From Catenibacterium sp. co_0103 (GTDB taxonomy: Bacteria > Bacillota_I > Bacilli_A > Erysipelotrichales > Coprobacillaceae), in assembly GCF_004168205.1 (NCBI RefSeq), contig NZ_RCYB01000075.1, forward strand, positions 1 to 9,710: DNA of 9,710 nucleotides, given 5' to 3'. Made by a program: the position numbers and the translations under genes. The notes below the pieces were generated by a model. That model did no database searches and had not been told where the DNA came from. It saw only the letters and a program-made list of their open reading frames with translations. Below are positions 1 through 6,232 of the stretch, in pieces (the first letter of the stretch is position 1; each line of letters opens with the position of its first letter).

Positions 1-314
1 TTTGGAAAGGCACTCTTGTGCTTAAAAAAGTTTTCAAATGCGGTCTGGCCGTTATTTACTGCCTGTGTTACCGATTTTGAGTAAGCTTCCTTGATCCAGG
101 AATATTCTGGATGATTCGGAAGATACTCATTGTTAAGCCATACTCTAAACTGACTGCTGCTCATAAACTTTTTGCCACTTTCATGAAGCTCCTTATTATG
201 AGCAAGATAGAAATTATAGATAAATCTGCAAGTACCTATTGTTTTACGAATCCTGACTTTCTGCTCCTCTGTTGGATTTATTTCCGTCTTGAAGCTCTTC
301 AGCAATTTCCTCAT
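1..314 (-). CDS. tnpB: TnpB (IS605 OrfB-like RNA-guided nuclease), N-terminal 104 residues, partial
   Basis: Reading the minus strand from the ATG at 314 gives an open frame to the window edge. It begins MRKLLKSFKTEINPTEEQ and continues through TIGTCRFIYNFYLAHN, SQFRVWLNNEY, SWIKEAYSKSV and NGQTAFENFF. These are the typical N-terminal blocks of IS605/IS607 TnpB. By family knowledge TnpB is a compact RuvC-type nuclease guided by a transposon-end RNA, and the ancestor of Cas12; the RuvC residues and the guide-RNA region would lie beyond the left edge and cannot be checked. The start has GAAAGGG just upstream and overlaps the last 71 bases of tnpA in another frame, implying translational coupling. 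Nothing in the visible part is broken. Whether the full gene is intact is unknown. Confidence 0.9.
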   Translation of the reverse strand, partial: MRKLLKSFKTEINPTEEQKVRIRKTIGTCRFIYNFYLAHNKELHESGKKFMSSSQFRVWLNNEYLPNHPEYSWIKEAYSKSVTQAVNNGQTAFENFFKHKSAFP

Positions 315-915
315 CCCTTTCTATCTGTTTTTTATACTTACGAAGCCCATACAGCCTGCATGAGAACACATGGAGTATTGAAACAATATCCTGCACGAGT
401 TCTTCCTGTGGCGATAGTTCTTCATTGTTTACTACCACTAGGGTTGTATTAAACTTTTTACAGAATTTCTCAAACCAGTCATAACCAAATCTGATAAATC
501 TATCTTTATGGGTTACTACTATTGTCTTGATTTTTTGTTCCATTACTTCATCTAATAATTCGTTCCACTTTTTACAGTTGTAATTAAGGCCACTTCCATA
601 ATCTTCAATACACTGATTTACAATAATTCCTCTTGCATTACAAAACTGTCTTAAAAATGCAACTTGATTTTGTAAGTCATCTTTTTGATTCTTTGTAGAC
701 ACTCTGGCATAAATAACCACCTGACGTTTATCATTTTCAATATTCATACCTTTGAATTGTAGATACTGATCATATGTGTAATAACGCCTATTAGTTAGAG
801 TTCGGTTTGCCTTTAAAGTACCTTCTCTGTCCCAACGTTGTAATGTCTTAACAGAAACACCTAAAAGTTCAGCAAAATCTTTTGGCTTATAATTTTTGAT
901 ATTTGATGTGTTCAT
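244..915 (-). CDS. tnpA: IS607-type serine recombinase (TnpA)
   Basis: Transposase of the IS607 family, 223 residues, catalysing strand exchange through a serine-DNA intermediate. Residues ~8-54 form a MerR-like helix-turn-helix (FAELLGVSVKTLQRWDREG followed by RRYYTYDQY), which binds the element ends. A resolvase catalytic domain follows from residue 66: VIYARVSTKNQKDDLQNQ contains the catalytic Ser73 with Arg71, and THKDRFIRFGYDWFEKF carries the conserved Arg139 and Arg142. The C-terminal stretch (~175-223) is helical and charged, as expected. The ATG at 915 is preceded by AGGGG seven bases away, supporting this start. Length and motif order are normal, so the gene looks intact. It overlaps tnpB by 71 bases. 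It lies divergently from the nrd operon, separated by about 290 bases. Confidence 0.95.
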   Translation of the reverse strand: MNTSNIKNYKPKDFAELLGVSVKTLQRWDREGTLKANRTLTNRRYYTYDQYLQFKGMNIENDKRQVVIYARVSTKNQKDDLQNQVAFLRQFCNARGIIVNQCIEDYGSGLNYNCKKWNELLDEVMEQKIKTIVVTHKDRFIRFGYDWFEKFCKKFNTTLVVVNNEELSPQEELVQDIVSILHVFSCRLYGLRKYKKQIERDEEIAEELQDGNKSNRGAESQDS

Positions 916-991
916 TTTAACATTCCCCTATGAGCACATTCAAACACAACAGTCAATATATTCAGTTACTTAGATTTTCTTCTTAATAATA

Positions 992-1000
992 ATTATATCA
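992..1000 (-). promoter_or_regulatory. Probable tnpA promoter, extended -10
   Basis: On the minus strand this reads TGATATAAT, a perfect TATAAT preceded by TGn. The predicted start of transcription near 985 leaves a ~70-base leader before tnpA. The -35 region is poor (ATCTTA at 17 bp), so recognition would depend on the extended -10. A TTGACT closer to the gene (956-951) was considered and rejected because its -10 would overlap the ribosome binding site. Confidence 0.45.
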
Positions 1001-1122
1001 TGGAACCATTTAGCTAAGATATAATCAAATATTTTTTCTTAACTCCTTTATATAGGTTTTATCGCTTATAACTTCAATGCATTACTTAATTAATTAGTAT
1101 ATACTGTATATAGGAGATGATA

Positions 1123-1182
1123 ATGTGCAAACATTTTCACAACAATTGCATACGCTCTCTTTTGGTGCTAGACTTAATATAG
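1123..1182 (+). CDS. Possible 19-codon small ORF upstream of the nrd operon
   Basis: AGGAG at 1112-1116 is followed six bases later by an ATG that opens a short frame, MCKHFHNNCIRSLLVLDLI, ending at TAG 1180-1182 inside the MarR-type operator. The placement of the ribosome binding site is good and the N-terminus has Cys2, His4, His6 and Cys9. However, the best promoter for the nrd operon lies inside this ORF, and only a weak promoter (TATACT at 1100-1105) is visible upstream, with a start site almost on the ribosome binding site. A leader peptide is conceivable. Chance in AT-rich DNA is the likelier explanation. Confidence 0.12.
   Translation: MCKHFHNNCIRSLLVLDLI
1146..1174 (+). promoter_or_regulatory. 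Promoter of the marR-nrdG/nrdD operon
   Basis: TTGCAT (1146-1151), a 17-bp spacer and TAGACT (1169-1174) preceded by TGc (1166-1168) make an extended -10 promoter. Transcription should begin near 1181, inside the palindrome at 1180-1197, so a protein bound there would block initiation or early elongation. Confidence 0.55.
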
Positions 1183-1197
1183 TTGGATAGTCAACTA
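1180..1197 (+). promoter_or_regulatory. MarR-type operator, TAGTTG-N6-CAACTA
   Basis: A perfect 6-bp inverted repeat with a 6-bp spacer, 18 bp in all, which is the size and symmetry bound by MarR dimers. It begins six bases after the -10 and ends just before the ribosome binding site (AGAGGTGAG) of a gene whose own N-terminus is a MarR domain. Autoregulation is therefore the natural reading. No binding has been shown. Confidence 0.6.
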
Positions 1198-1211
1198 AAG
1201 AGGTGAGAGAG

Positions 1212-2357
1212 ATGGATAAGAAAGAGAACTTCATGAGTGATAATGCATTACTATATCGTGCAGCTATTAAGTATTATGATAATAGATTAAAGAAATATGA
1301 TATAGGTTATGGACAGGTTGTGAATCTAATGATGATTCATGAACATCCTGGTATTACTATGAAGGAATTGTCTTCTAGTGGTTCTGTAGATAAAGGTACA
1401 ATCACAAAGAGTGTATCTAAATTACATGATGCAGGTTATATTCGTATAGAAGAGAATAATCTAGATAAACGTTCTAAGATACTTAAAACAACACCTAAAG
1501 CGAAAGATGTGATTACAGAAATGTATCTTGCGAGAAAAGACTGGTGGTCTCATTTAACATCTGATTTGACTTTAGAAGAAGTAGATCAATTAGAAAAGAC
1601 AATGCATCTTTTAGTTAAGAAAGCAATAGAAGAACCAACATACCAGAATCATTTCCGTATCTTTGGTTTTCAAAAGCTCACTCTTCTAGATTATCCAGGA
1701 AAAATGGCATGTACTCTATTTACTGGAGGATGTAATTTTAAATGTCCTTTCTGTCATAATTCTGATTTAGTCTTCTTACCAGAAAATATGGTAGAGATTG
1801 AACAGGAAGATGTTCTTGAATTCTTAGAAAAGAGACAGAATATACTAGAGGGCGTATGTATTACAGGTGGAGAACCTTTATTACAGGCGGGTATTGTGGA
1901 TTTCTTAAGAGTGATCAAGGATATGGGATACTCTATTAAATTAGATACAAATGGATCTTTTCCTAATAAGTTAAAAGAATTAGTAGAAGAAGGTCTTGTT
2001 GATTATGTAGCTGTAGATATCAAGAATGCGCCTAAGAAATACAATAAGACAATTGGTTTAGAAGGGTATCGTCTTGATTCTATTAAGACAACAGTCCAGT
2101 ATTTATTAGAGAATCATGTAGATTATGAATTCAGAACGACAATCATTAAAGAATTTCATACAGAAAATGATATGAGACTAATTGGAGAATGGATCAAAGG
2201 TGCTAAGCGTTATTATCTTCAAAACTTTGAAGATAATGAGAATGTGATTCAAGAAGGTTTACATGCATGCTCATTAGAAACACTTCAGAGTTATAAAAAG
2301 ATTTTAGAAGAATATGTTGATGAATGTGAAATCAGAGGGATAGAAGAAAGGATATGA
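1212..2357 (+). CDS. MarR-NrdG fusion: winged-helix regulator joined to a class III RNR activase
   Basis: A single 381-residue frame with two domains. Residues ~1-142 are MarR-like: the helix-turn-helix region ITMKELSSSGSVDKGTITKSV, the end of the recognition helix (KLHDAGYI, to ~77), a wing with Asp85 and Arg87 (NNLDKRSKIL), and a C-terminal helix for dimerisation. Residues ~146-381 are a radical-SAM activase of the NrdG2 type: GFQKLTLLDYPGK, then C174-x3-C178-x2-C181 for the [4Fe-4S] cluster, and GGEP at 219-222 for S-adenosylmethionine. The activase should abstract hydrogen from the glycine of NrdD, encoded 4 bp downstream. The ATG at 1212 is chosen because AGAGGTGAG ends five bases before it; a GTG at 1203 lies within that site. 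Both domains keep their key residues, and the reading frame crosses the junction without a break. NrdG proteins normally stand alone and follow nrdD, so the fusion and the gene order are both unusual. Domain calls are firm; a regulatory role is inferred. Confidence 0.93.
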   Translation: MDKKENFMSDNALLYRAAIKYYDNRLKKYDIGYGQVVNLMMIHEHPGITMKELSSSGSVDKGTITKSVSKLHDAGYIRIEENNLDKRSKILKTTPKAKDVITEMYLARKDWWSHLTSDLTLEEVDQLEKTMHLLVKKAIEEPTYQNHFRIFGFQKLTLLDYPGKMACTLFTGGCNFKCPFCHNSDLVFLPENMVEIEQEDVLEFLEKRQNILEGVCITGGEPLLQAGIVDFLRVIKDMGYSIKLDTNGSFPNKLKELVEEGLVDYVAVDIKNAPKKYNKTIGLEGYRLDSIKTTVQYLLENHVDYEFRTTIIKEFHTENDMRLIGEWIKGAKRYYLQNFEDNENVIQEGLHACSLETLQSYKKILEEYVDECEIRGIEERI

Positions 2358-2361
2358 TAAT

Positions 2362-4728
2362 ATGTACCAGGTCATTAAAAGAGATGGTAAGATTACAGAA
2401 TTTGATTTAAAGAAAATAACCCGTGCGATTGAAAAAGCATTTATTTCATTAAAGAAAGAATATCATCCTAGTGTGATTGACATGCTTGCATTAAAGGTTA
2501 CAAGTGATTTTGAAAAGAAGATCAAGGATCATAAGATTGCAGTAGAAGATATCCAGGATAGTGTAGAGGATATCTTATCACAGGCAGGTTATAGTGATGT
2601 GGCGAAGTCTTATATTCTATATCGTAAACAGAGAGAGAAAGTAAGAAATATGAAGTCTACGATTCTTGATTATAAGGATCTAGTGAATAGTTATGTGAAT
2701 GCGACTGACTGGAGAGTAAAAGAGAATTCTACTGTCACTTATTCTGTTGGTGGGTTGATTCTAAGTAACAGTGGTGCAATTACTGCAAATTATTGGTTAT
2801 CTGAAATATATGATCAGGAGATTGCGGATGCACATAGAGATGGGGATTTCCATATTCATGATTTAAGTATGTTAACAGGTTATTGCGCAGGATGGTCTTT
2901 AAAACAATTAATTCAGGAAGGTTTAGGAGGTATTCCAGGTAAGATTACATCTAAACCAGCAAAACATCTTGCATCATTATGTAACCAGATGGTGAACTTC
3001 TTAGGTATTATGCAGAATGAATGGGCAGGTGCTCAGGCTTTCTCTTCTTTTGATACTTACTTAGCACCATTTGTGAAGGTAGATAATCTTCCTTATGATC
3101 AAGTGAAGAAATGTATTGAATCATTTATTTATGGTGTCAATACACCTTCACGCTGGGGAACACAGGCTCCTTTCTCTAATATTACTTTAGATTGGACAGT
3201 ACCAAATGACTTAGCTGAACTCAATGCGATAGTTGGTGGAAAAGAAATGGACTTCCGTTATAAGGATTGTCAGAAAGAAATGGACATGATCAATAAAGCC
3301 TTTATTGAAGTCATGATTGAAGGCGATGCGAATGGTCGTGGATTCCAGTACCCTATTCCTACTTACTCTATCACAAAGGATTTTGATTGGTCTGAAACAG
3401 AAAATAATAAACTATTATTTGAAATGACTGCAAAGTTTGGTACACCCTATTTCTCTAACTATATTAATTCAGATATGGAACCAAGTGATGTCAGATCAAT
3501 GTGTTGTCGATTAAGACTTGACTTAAGAGAATTAAGAAGAAAAAGTGGAGGATTCTTTGGTTCAGGTGAATCAACAGGATCAGTAGGTGTCGTTACTATT
3601 AACCTTCCACGTATTGCTTATTTATCTCATAATGAGCATGAGTTCTATGAAAGATTAGATCACTTAATGGATCTTGGTGCAAGATCATTAAAGGTAAAAA
3701 GAGATGTGATTAGTAAGTTATTAGAAGAAGGTCTCTATCCTTATACAAAACGTTATTTAGGTTCATTTAAGAATCATTTCTCTACTATTGGCTTAGTAGG
3801 TATGAATGAAGCTACACTCAATGCGAACTGGCTTAAAGAAGACTTAACACATACAGATGCACAGGAATTTGCGAAGGATGTATTAAACCATATGCGTGAA
3901 AGATTAGTGATCTATCAGGAAGAATATGGTGACTTATATAACCTGGAAGCAACACCTGCAGAATCTACATCTTATCGTCTTGCGAAACATGATAAGAAGA
4001 AATATCCAGATATCATTACTGCCACTAAAGAGGGTAATACACCTTATTATACAAACTCATCTCATTTACCAGTAGGTTATACAGATGACTTATTTACTGC
4101 CTTAGATATTCAGGATGAATTACAGACTCTCTATACATCAGGTACTGTATTCCATGCTTTCTTAGGTGAAAAACTACCAGACTGGAAAGGTGCTGCAACA
4201 CTTGTAAGAAAGATTGCAGAAAACTATAAACTTCCTTATTATACCATTTCACCTACTTACTCTATTTGTGAAGATCATGGTTATCTTGTAGGTGAACAGC
4301 CTATATGTCCTGTATGTGGTAAACCAACAGAAGTATGGAGCCGTATTACAGGTTACTATAGACCAGTTAAGAACTGGAATGAAGGTAAAGCACAGGAATT
4401 CAAGGAACGTAAAACATATGATATGGGTCACTCAGTACTAAGTGGCAGACATATGAAGAAGATCAAAGAAGAACAGGCACAACCTGTTATACAGAATGAA
4501 AAGCTTTATTTATTCACAACAAAAACATGTCCTAACTGTCGTATTATTAAGAAGATATTAGAAGATGAACATGTAGACTATGAATTAATAGATGCAGAAG
4601 AACAAGTAGACCTCACAAAGAGATTTTCTGTCATGCAGGCCCCTACTCTTGTCGTTGCGAATGATAAGAGTTATGCAAAATATGTGAACGTGTCTAATAT
4701 TAGAAAGTATATAGAAGAAAGATCATAA
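2362..4728 (+). CDS. nrdD: Anaerobic (class III) ribonucleoside-triphosphate reductase with fused C-terminal redoxin
   Basis: Glycyl-radical enzyme converting ribonucleotides to deoxyribonucleotides without oxygen, 788 residues. An ATP-cone allosteric domain occupies ~1-90 (VIKRDGKITEFDLKKITRAI). The catalytic barrel includes SMCCRLRLD with C381/C382, GFFGSGESTGSVGVVTINLP, and a zinc site made by C636, C649 and C652, with His639 where some relatives have a fourth Cys. SRITGYYRP carries the radical glycine, Gly664. Residues ~713-788 are an added glutaredoxin/thioredoxin-like domain: LYLFTTKTCPNC with C723-x2-C726 and the cis-proline loop QAPT. That domain suggests a redoxin-dependent rather than formate-dependent enzyme, with its reductant built in. 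The gene starts 4 bp after marR-nrdG, with GAAAGG upstream, so the two are co-translated. The fold and function are certain; the reductant is inferred. Confidence 0.97.
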   Translation: MYQVIKRDGKITEFDLKKITRAIEKAFISLKKEYHPSVIDMLALKVTSDFEKKIKDHKIAVEDIQDSVEDILSQAGYSDVAKSYILYRKQREKVRNMKSTILDYKDLVNSYVNATDWRVKENSTVTYSVGGLILSNSGAITANYWLSEIYDQEIADAHRDGDFHIHDLSMLTGYCAGWSLKQLIQEGLGGIPGKITSKPAKHLASLCNQMVNFLGIMQNEWAGAQAFSSFDTYLAPFVKVDNLPYDQVKKCIESFIYGVNTPSRWGTQAPFSNITLDWTVPNDLAELNAIVGGKEMDFRYKDCQKEMDMINKAFIEVMIEGDANGRGFQYPIPTYSITKDFDWSETENNKLLFEMTAKFGTPYFSNYINSDMEPSDVRSMCCRLRLDLRELRRKSGGFFGSGESTGSVGVVTINLPRIAYLSHNEHEFYERLDHLMDLGARSLKVKRDVISKLLEEGLYPYTKRYLGSFKNHFSTIGLVGMNEATLNANWLKEDLTHTDAQEFAKDVLNHMRERLVIYQEEYGDLYNLEATPAESTSYRLAKHDKKKYPDIITATKEGNTPYYTNSSHLPVGYTDDLFTALDIQDELQTLYTSGTVFHAFLGEKLPDWKGAATLVRKIAENYKLPYYTISPTYSICEDHGYLVGEQPICPVCGKPTEVWSRITGYYRPVKNWNEGKAQEFKERKTYDMGHSVLSGRHMKKIKEEQAQPVIQNEKLYLFTTKTCPNCRIIKKILEDEHVDYELIDAEEQVDLTKRFSVMQAPTLVVANDKSYAKYVNVSNIRKYIEERS

Positions 4729-4734
4729 CCAAAG

Positions 4735-4767
4735 TGGGCATCACTCATAGTGATGCCCATTTCTTTC
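4735..4767 (+). terminator. Rho-independent terminator of the nrdG-nrdD operon
   Basis: An 11-bp perfect stem (TGGGCATCACT / AGTGATGCCCA) with a 3-base loop at 4735-4759, followed by the T-rich run TTTCTTTC. It begins seven bases after the nrdD stop codon. Confidence 0.9.
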
Positions 4768-4778
4768 AAAGTAAAAAG

Positions 4779-4810
4779 AAGACTGTGAGATCATTGGATC
4801 TCACAGTCTT
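4779..4810. terminator. Second, probably bidirectional terminator
   Basis: A 14-bp perfect stem (AAGACTGTGAGATC / GATCTCACAGTCTT) with a 4-base loop. The plus-strand side is followed by a T-containing tail, and the minus-strand side by CTTTTTA. It can back up the nrdD terminator and end the convergent padR operon transcript coming from the right. The ~100 bases between it and the stop codon at 4909 hold only a weak TTGAAAC/GTTTCAA inverted repeat. Confidence 0.8.
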
Positions 4811-4908
4811 TATTGTGTTTTGATATACATCTAATTGGTGGAAGTTTTAAACAAATAATAGTTTCTTGAAACATTGGTCTGTATTGTTTCAAATGTAAGA
4901 AGATTGTT

Positions 4909-5364
4909 TTAAGATAATGAACCGTTAGGACTACAAGTAAGTTTTACAGTTTTATTTATTGTTTTTTGTAGTGATCCATTTTGATGATATTGCTTAGCTG
5001 TTATGCTTGCAGATGCAGCTGCACCATTTTTTGAAGCTTTCGCATTACTCAATTTCCAGCTTGTTGAATAATTGGCTTTACTATATGTTGAGCTAGTACA
5101 TGTTGCTGATTTCCCATTAACGGTAATAGACCATAGAGCTTTTCCATTGATATCTCTATAAGTTGCAGTTTTTGTGCCATTTCTAATAGAAGACCTTGCT
5201 TGTGTATAATTTGTTGTAATAACAGTTTCTAAGTAATAACCATTTTCTAACTCTTCTTTTGCATATATCCTAGTTGGATTTGTTTCGAAAGCAGATGCAT
5301 TTAAGACAGAGTGAGAAAATGCTAAAAAAGAAATACATAAAATGGTGATTATTTTTCTTATCAT
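4909..5364 (-). CDS. Small secreted protein of unknown function
   Basis: A 151-residue exported protein. The signal peptide has a basic start (MIRK), a hydrophobic core (IITILCISFLAFSHSV) and a likely cleavage site after NASA at residue 25. The mature part is rich in Ser, Thr, Asn and Ala, with repeated beta-strand-like segments (ATYRDINGKALWSITVNG, STSWKLSNAKASKNG, KTVKLTCSPNG). It has two cysteines (in ATCTSS and LTCS) that could form one disulfide. It resembles a loose group of small secreted proteins seen in gut Bacillota, but I cannot name a family with a function. The ATG at 5364 is preferred over 5370 because AAGGAG lies seven bases before it and only one base before the other. It is the last gene after padR and the DUF6120 gene, with an 11-bp gap, so it is probably their output gene. 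Confidence 0.8.
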   Translation of the reverse strand: MIRKIITILCISFLAFSHSVLNASAFETNPTRIYAKEELENGYYLETVITTNYTQARSSIRNGTKTATYRDINGKALWSITVNGKSATCTSSTYSKANYSTSWKLSNAKASKNGAAASASITAKQYHQNGSLQKTINKTVKLTCSPNGSLS

Positions 5365-5375
5365 GTTCATTCTCC

Positions 5376-5753
5376 TTATTTGATTTCAATTGTTTCTTCA
5401 AAATATCCACCTTTTGAATCTCTTATTTCTTCAAAAGTCTTTTGGTAAATATATGCTTTATAGCATAAGAATACTAATAATACAACAAGCGCAACTGATA
5501 AGAAATTCTTTAATAATCTTCTTACCTTTGCTTTTTCAATCAGACGATCCATATCCTCTTGCTCATAGTAACTAATAATCACTTCCTTGGGTGTACCAAG
5601 TCTTTCTACGATTTCATCATATGTCATATCATGAGAACCATCATCAATATTATCTATGAGCTTTCTTATATATTCTTTTTCAGATTTACCATAAGAAGCA
5701 AATAGATACTTAAATTGTTTAATATACTTTTTAACGTTTTTATTATAAGTCAT
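5376..5753 (-). CDS. DUF6120-like single-pass membrane protein, PadR partner
   Basis: A 125-residue protein with a helical cytoplasmic part followed by one transmembrane helix (~84-98, FLSVALVVLLVFLCY) and a short charged tail. The N-terminal portion (YIKQFKYLFASYGKSEKEYI, then YDEIVERLGTPKEVIISYY at 45-63) matches the pattern of DUF6120/DUF1700-type proteins. These are commonly encoded directly after a PadR regulator and probably transmit an envelope signal. That role is inference from genomic habit, not shown here. The start at 5753 is chosen because GGAGG sits six bases upstream; it overlaps the padR stop by 11 bases, indicating translational coupling. An in-frame ATG at 5777 would lack this site. 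Confidence 0.8.
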   Translation of the reverse strand: MTYNKNVKKYIKQFKYLFASYGKSEKEYIRKLIDNIDDGSHDMTYDEIVERLGTPKEVIISYYEQEDMDRLIEKAKVRRLLKNFLSVALVVLLVFLCYKAYIYQKTFEEIRDSKGGYFEETIEIK

Positions 5754-6078
5754 GCTCTTCCTCCATAAATGTATCAATAATACTTGTCATCTCTTTGTAT
5801 TCTTTGTATATGCCCTCTAGGTACTCTTTTCCAGATGGCTCCAAATGATAATATATTCTTGTCATTCTCTTTCCAACAAGCTTTTTCTCACTTGATATAT
5901 AGCCTAGATCTTCAAACTTATAAAGAACAGGATACATACTTCCTTCTTTGATATCTATCTTACCATTTGTAAGTTCTTTAATGGAATGAGTGATCTCATA
6001 CCCATAACAATCTCTTATTGAAAGAATCTTAAGAAATAACATTTCTAACTTAAAGAAGTTATTATTCTTTTTTGGCAT
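5743..6078 (-). CDS. PadR-family transcriptional regulator
   Basis: A 111-residue winged-helix repressor of the short PadR type. Recognisable parts are FLKILSIRDCYGYEITHSI (the helix before the recognition element), GKIDIKEGSMYPVLYKFEDLGYI (recognition helix), the wing KKLVGKRMTRIYYHLEPSGKEYL and a short C-terminal dimerisation helix. PadR proteins usually repress their own operon and a neighbouring envelope or efflux gene. The ATG at 6078 has GGAGG seven bases upstream, so an alternative upstream ATG at 6126 is not used. The gene overlaps the DUF6120 gene and leads a three-gene minus-strand operon. The divergent arrangement with the gene at 6233 makes that gene a second likely target. Confidence 0.92.
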   Translation of the reverse strand: MPKKNNNFFKLEMLFLKILSIRDCYGYEITHSIKELTNGKIDIKEGSMYPVLYKFEDLGYISSEKKLVGKRMTRIYYHLEPSGKEYLEGIYKEYKEMTSIIDTFMEEEHDL

Positions 6079-6097
6079 AGTGTTTCCTCCATAGAAA

Positions 6098-6126
6098 ATA
6101 GTAACATTAATATATTTGTTGTGCAA
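6098..6126 (-). promoter_or_regulatory. padR operon promoter
   Basis: On the minus strand: TTGCAC (6126-6121), a 17-bp spacer and TACTAT (6103-6098) preceded by TGt, an extended -10. The start site near 6091 leaves a very short leader ahead of the GGAGG. Confidence 0.5.
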
Positions 6127-6145
6127 TATATAGAAAAACTATATA
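6127..6145. promoter_or_regulatory. Candidate PadR operator, TATATAG-N5-CTATATA
   Basis: A perfect 7-bp inverted repeat with an AAAAA spacer. It abuts the -35 of the padR promoter (6121-6126) and lies 4 bp upstream of the -35 of the divergent promoter (6150), so one dimer could influence both. A nested 12-bp palindrome (AACTATATAGTT) overlaps its right arm. It does not match the ATGT-N8-ACAT pattern reported for several PadR regulators, so the assignment is tentative. Confidence 0.35.
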
Positions 6146-6149
6146 GTTG

Positions 6150-6179
6150 TTGACAAAGATACAAGTGACATGCTAGTAT
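6150..6179 (+). promoter_or_regulatory. Promoter of the exported-protein gene at 6233
   Basis: Consensus -35 TTGACA (6150-6155), an 18-bp spacer, and -10 TAGTAT (6174-6179) with the TGc extension at 6171-6173. The predicted start near 6186 is immediately before the palindrome at 6189. Confidence 0.7.
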
Positions 6180-6188
6180 TTAAGTGTA

Positions 6189-6200
6189 GTAAACGTTTAC
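6189..6200. promoter_or_regulatory. cre/LacI-type operator, GTAAACGTTTAC
   Basis: A perfect 12-bp palindrome centred on CG. With its flanks it matches 13 of 14 positions of the classic TGTAAACGTTTACA form bound by LacI-family proteins, including CcpA. It lies at about +4 to +15 relative to the predicted start, a position where binding would repress. Carbon catabolite repression, or control by a local LacI-type regulator, is inferred. Confidence 0.55.
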
Positions 6201-6232
6201 ATCTGTACTATAACTAAACGGAGGTTGAAAAC

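Larger units (their letters stand above)
1..1000 (-). mobile_element. IS607-family transposon, one end (truncated by window)
   Basis: A serine-recombinase tnpA followed by an overlapping tnpB on the minus strand is the hallmark arrangement of IS607-type elements. The element continues past the left edge. Its other boundary lies somewhere between the tnpA promoter (about 1000) and the start of the host nrd promoter (about 1140). IS607 elements have no terminal inverted repeats and make no target duplication, so the junction cannot be read from this sequence; 1000 is a working limit that just includes the apparent tnpA promoter. Confidence 0.75.

Noticed and set aside
111..452. Plus-strand open frame over the transposon
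   Set aside because: It lies antisense to the firmly identified tnpA and tnpB, has no ribosome binding site and no recognisable motifs.
928..956. TTGACT (956-951, minus) with TCATAG as the tnpA promoter
   Set aside because: The implied -10 overlaps the AGGGG ribosome binding site, so the transcript would lack it.
1203..1211. GTG at 1203 as the start of the MarR-NrdG gene
   Set aside because: The GTG is part of the ribosome binding site AGAGGTGAG itself; the ATG at 1212 has proper spacing.
4249..4431. Minus-strand open frame inside nrdD
   Set aside because: It is antisense to the conserved zinc-site and radical-glycine region of nrdD; a shadow frame.
5390..5575. Plus-strand open frame opposite the DUF6120 gene
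   Set aside because: Antisense shadow. Its leucine-rich translation arises from the transmembrane codons of the real gene.
6139..6146. CTATATAG near padR as an NrdR box
   Set aside because: It is two bases short of the NrdR core and belongs to a larger TATATAG-N5-CTATATA palindrome next to padR.
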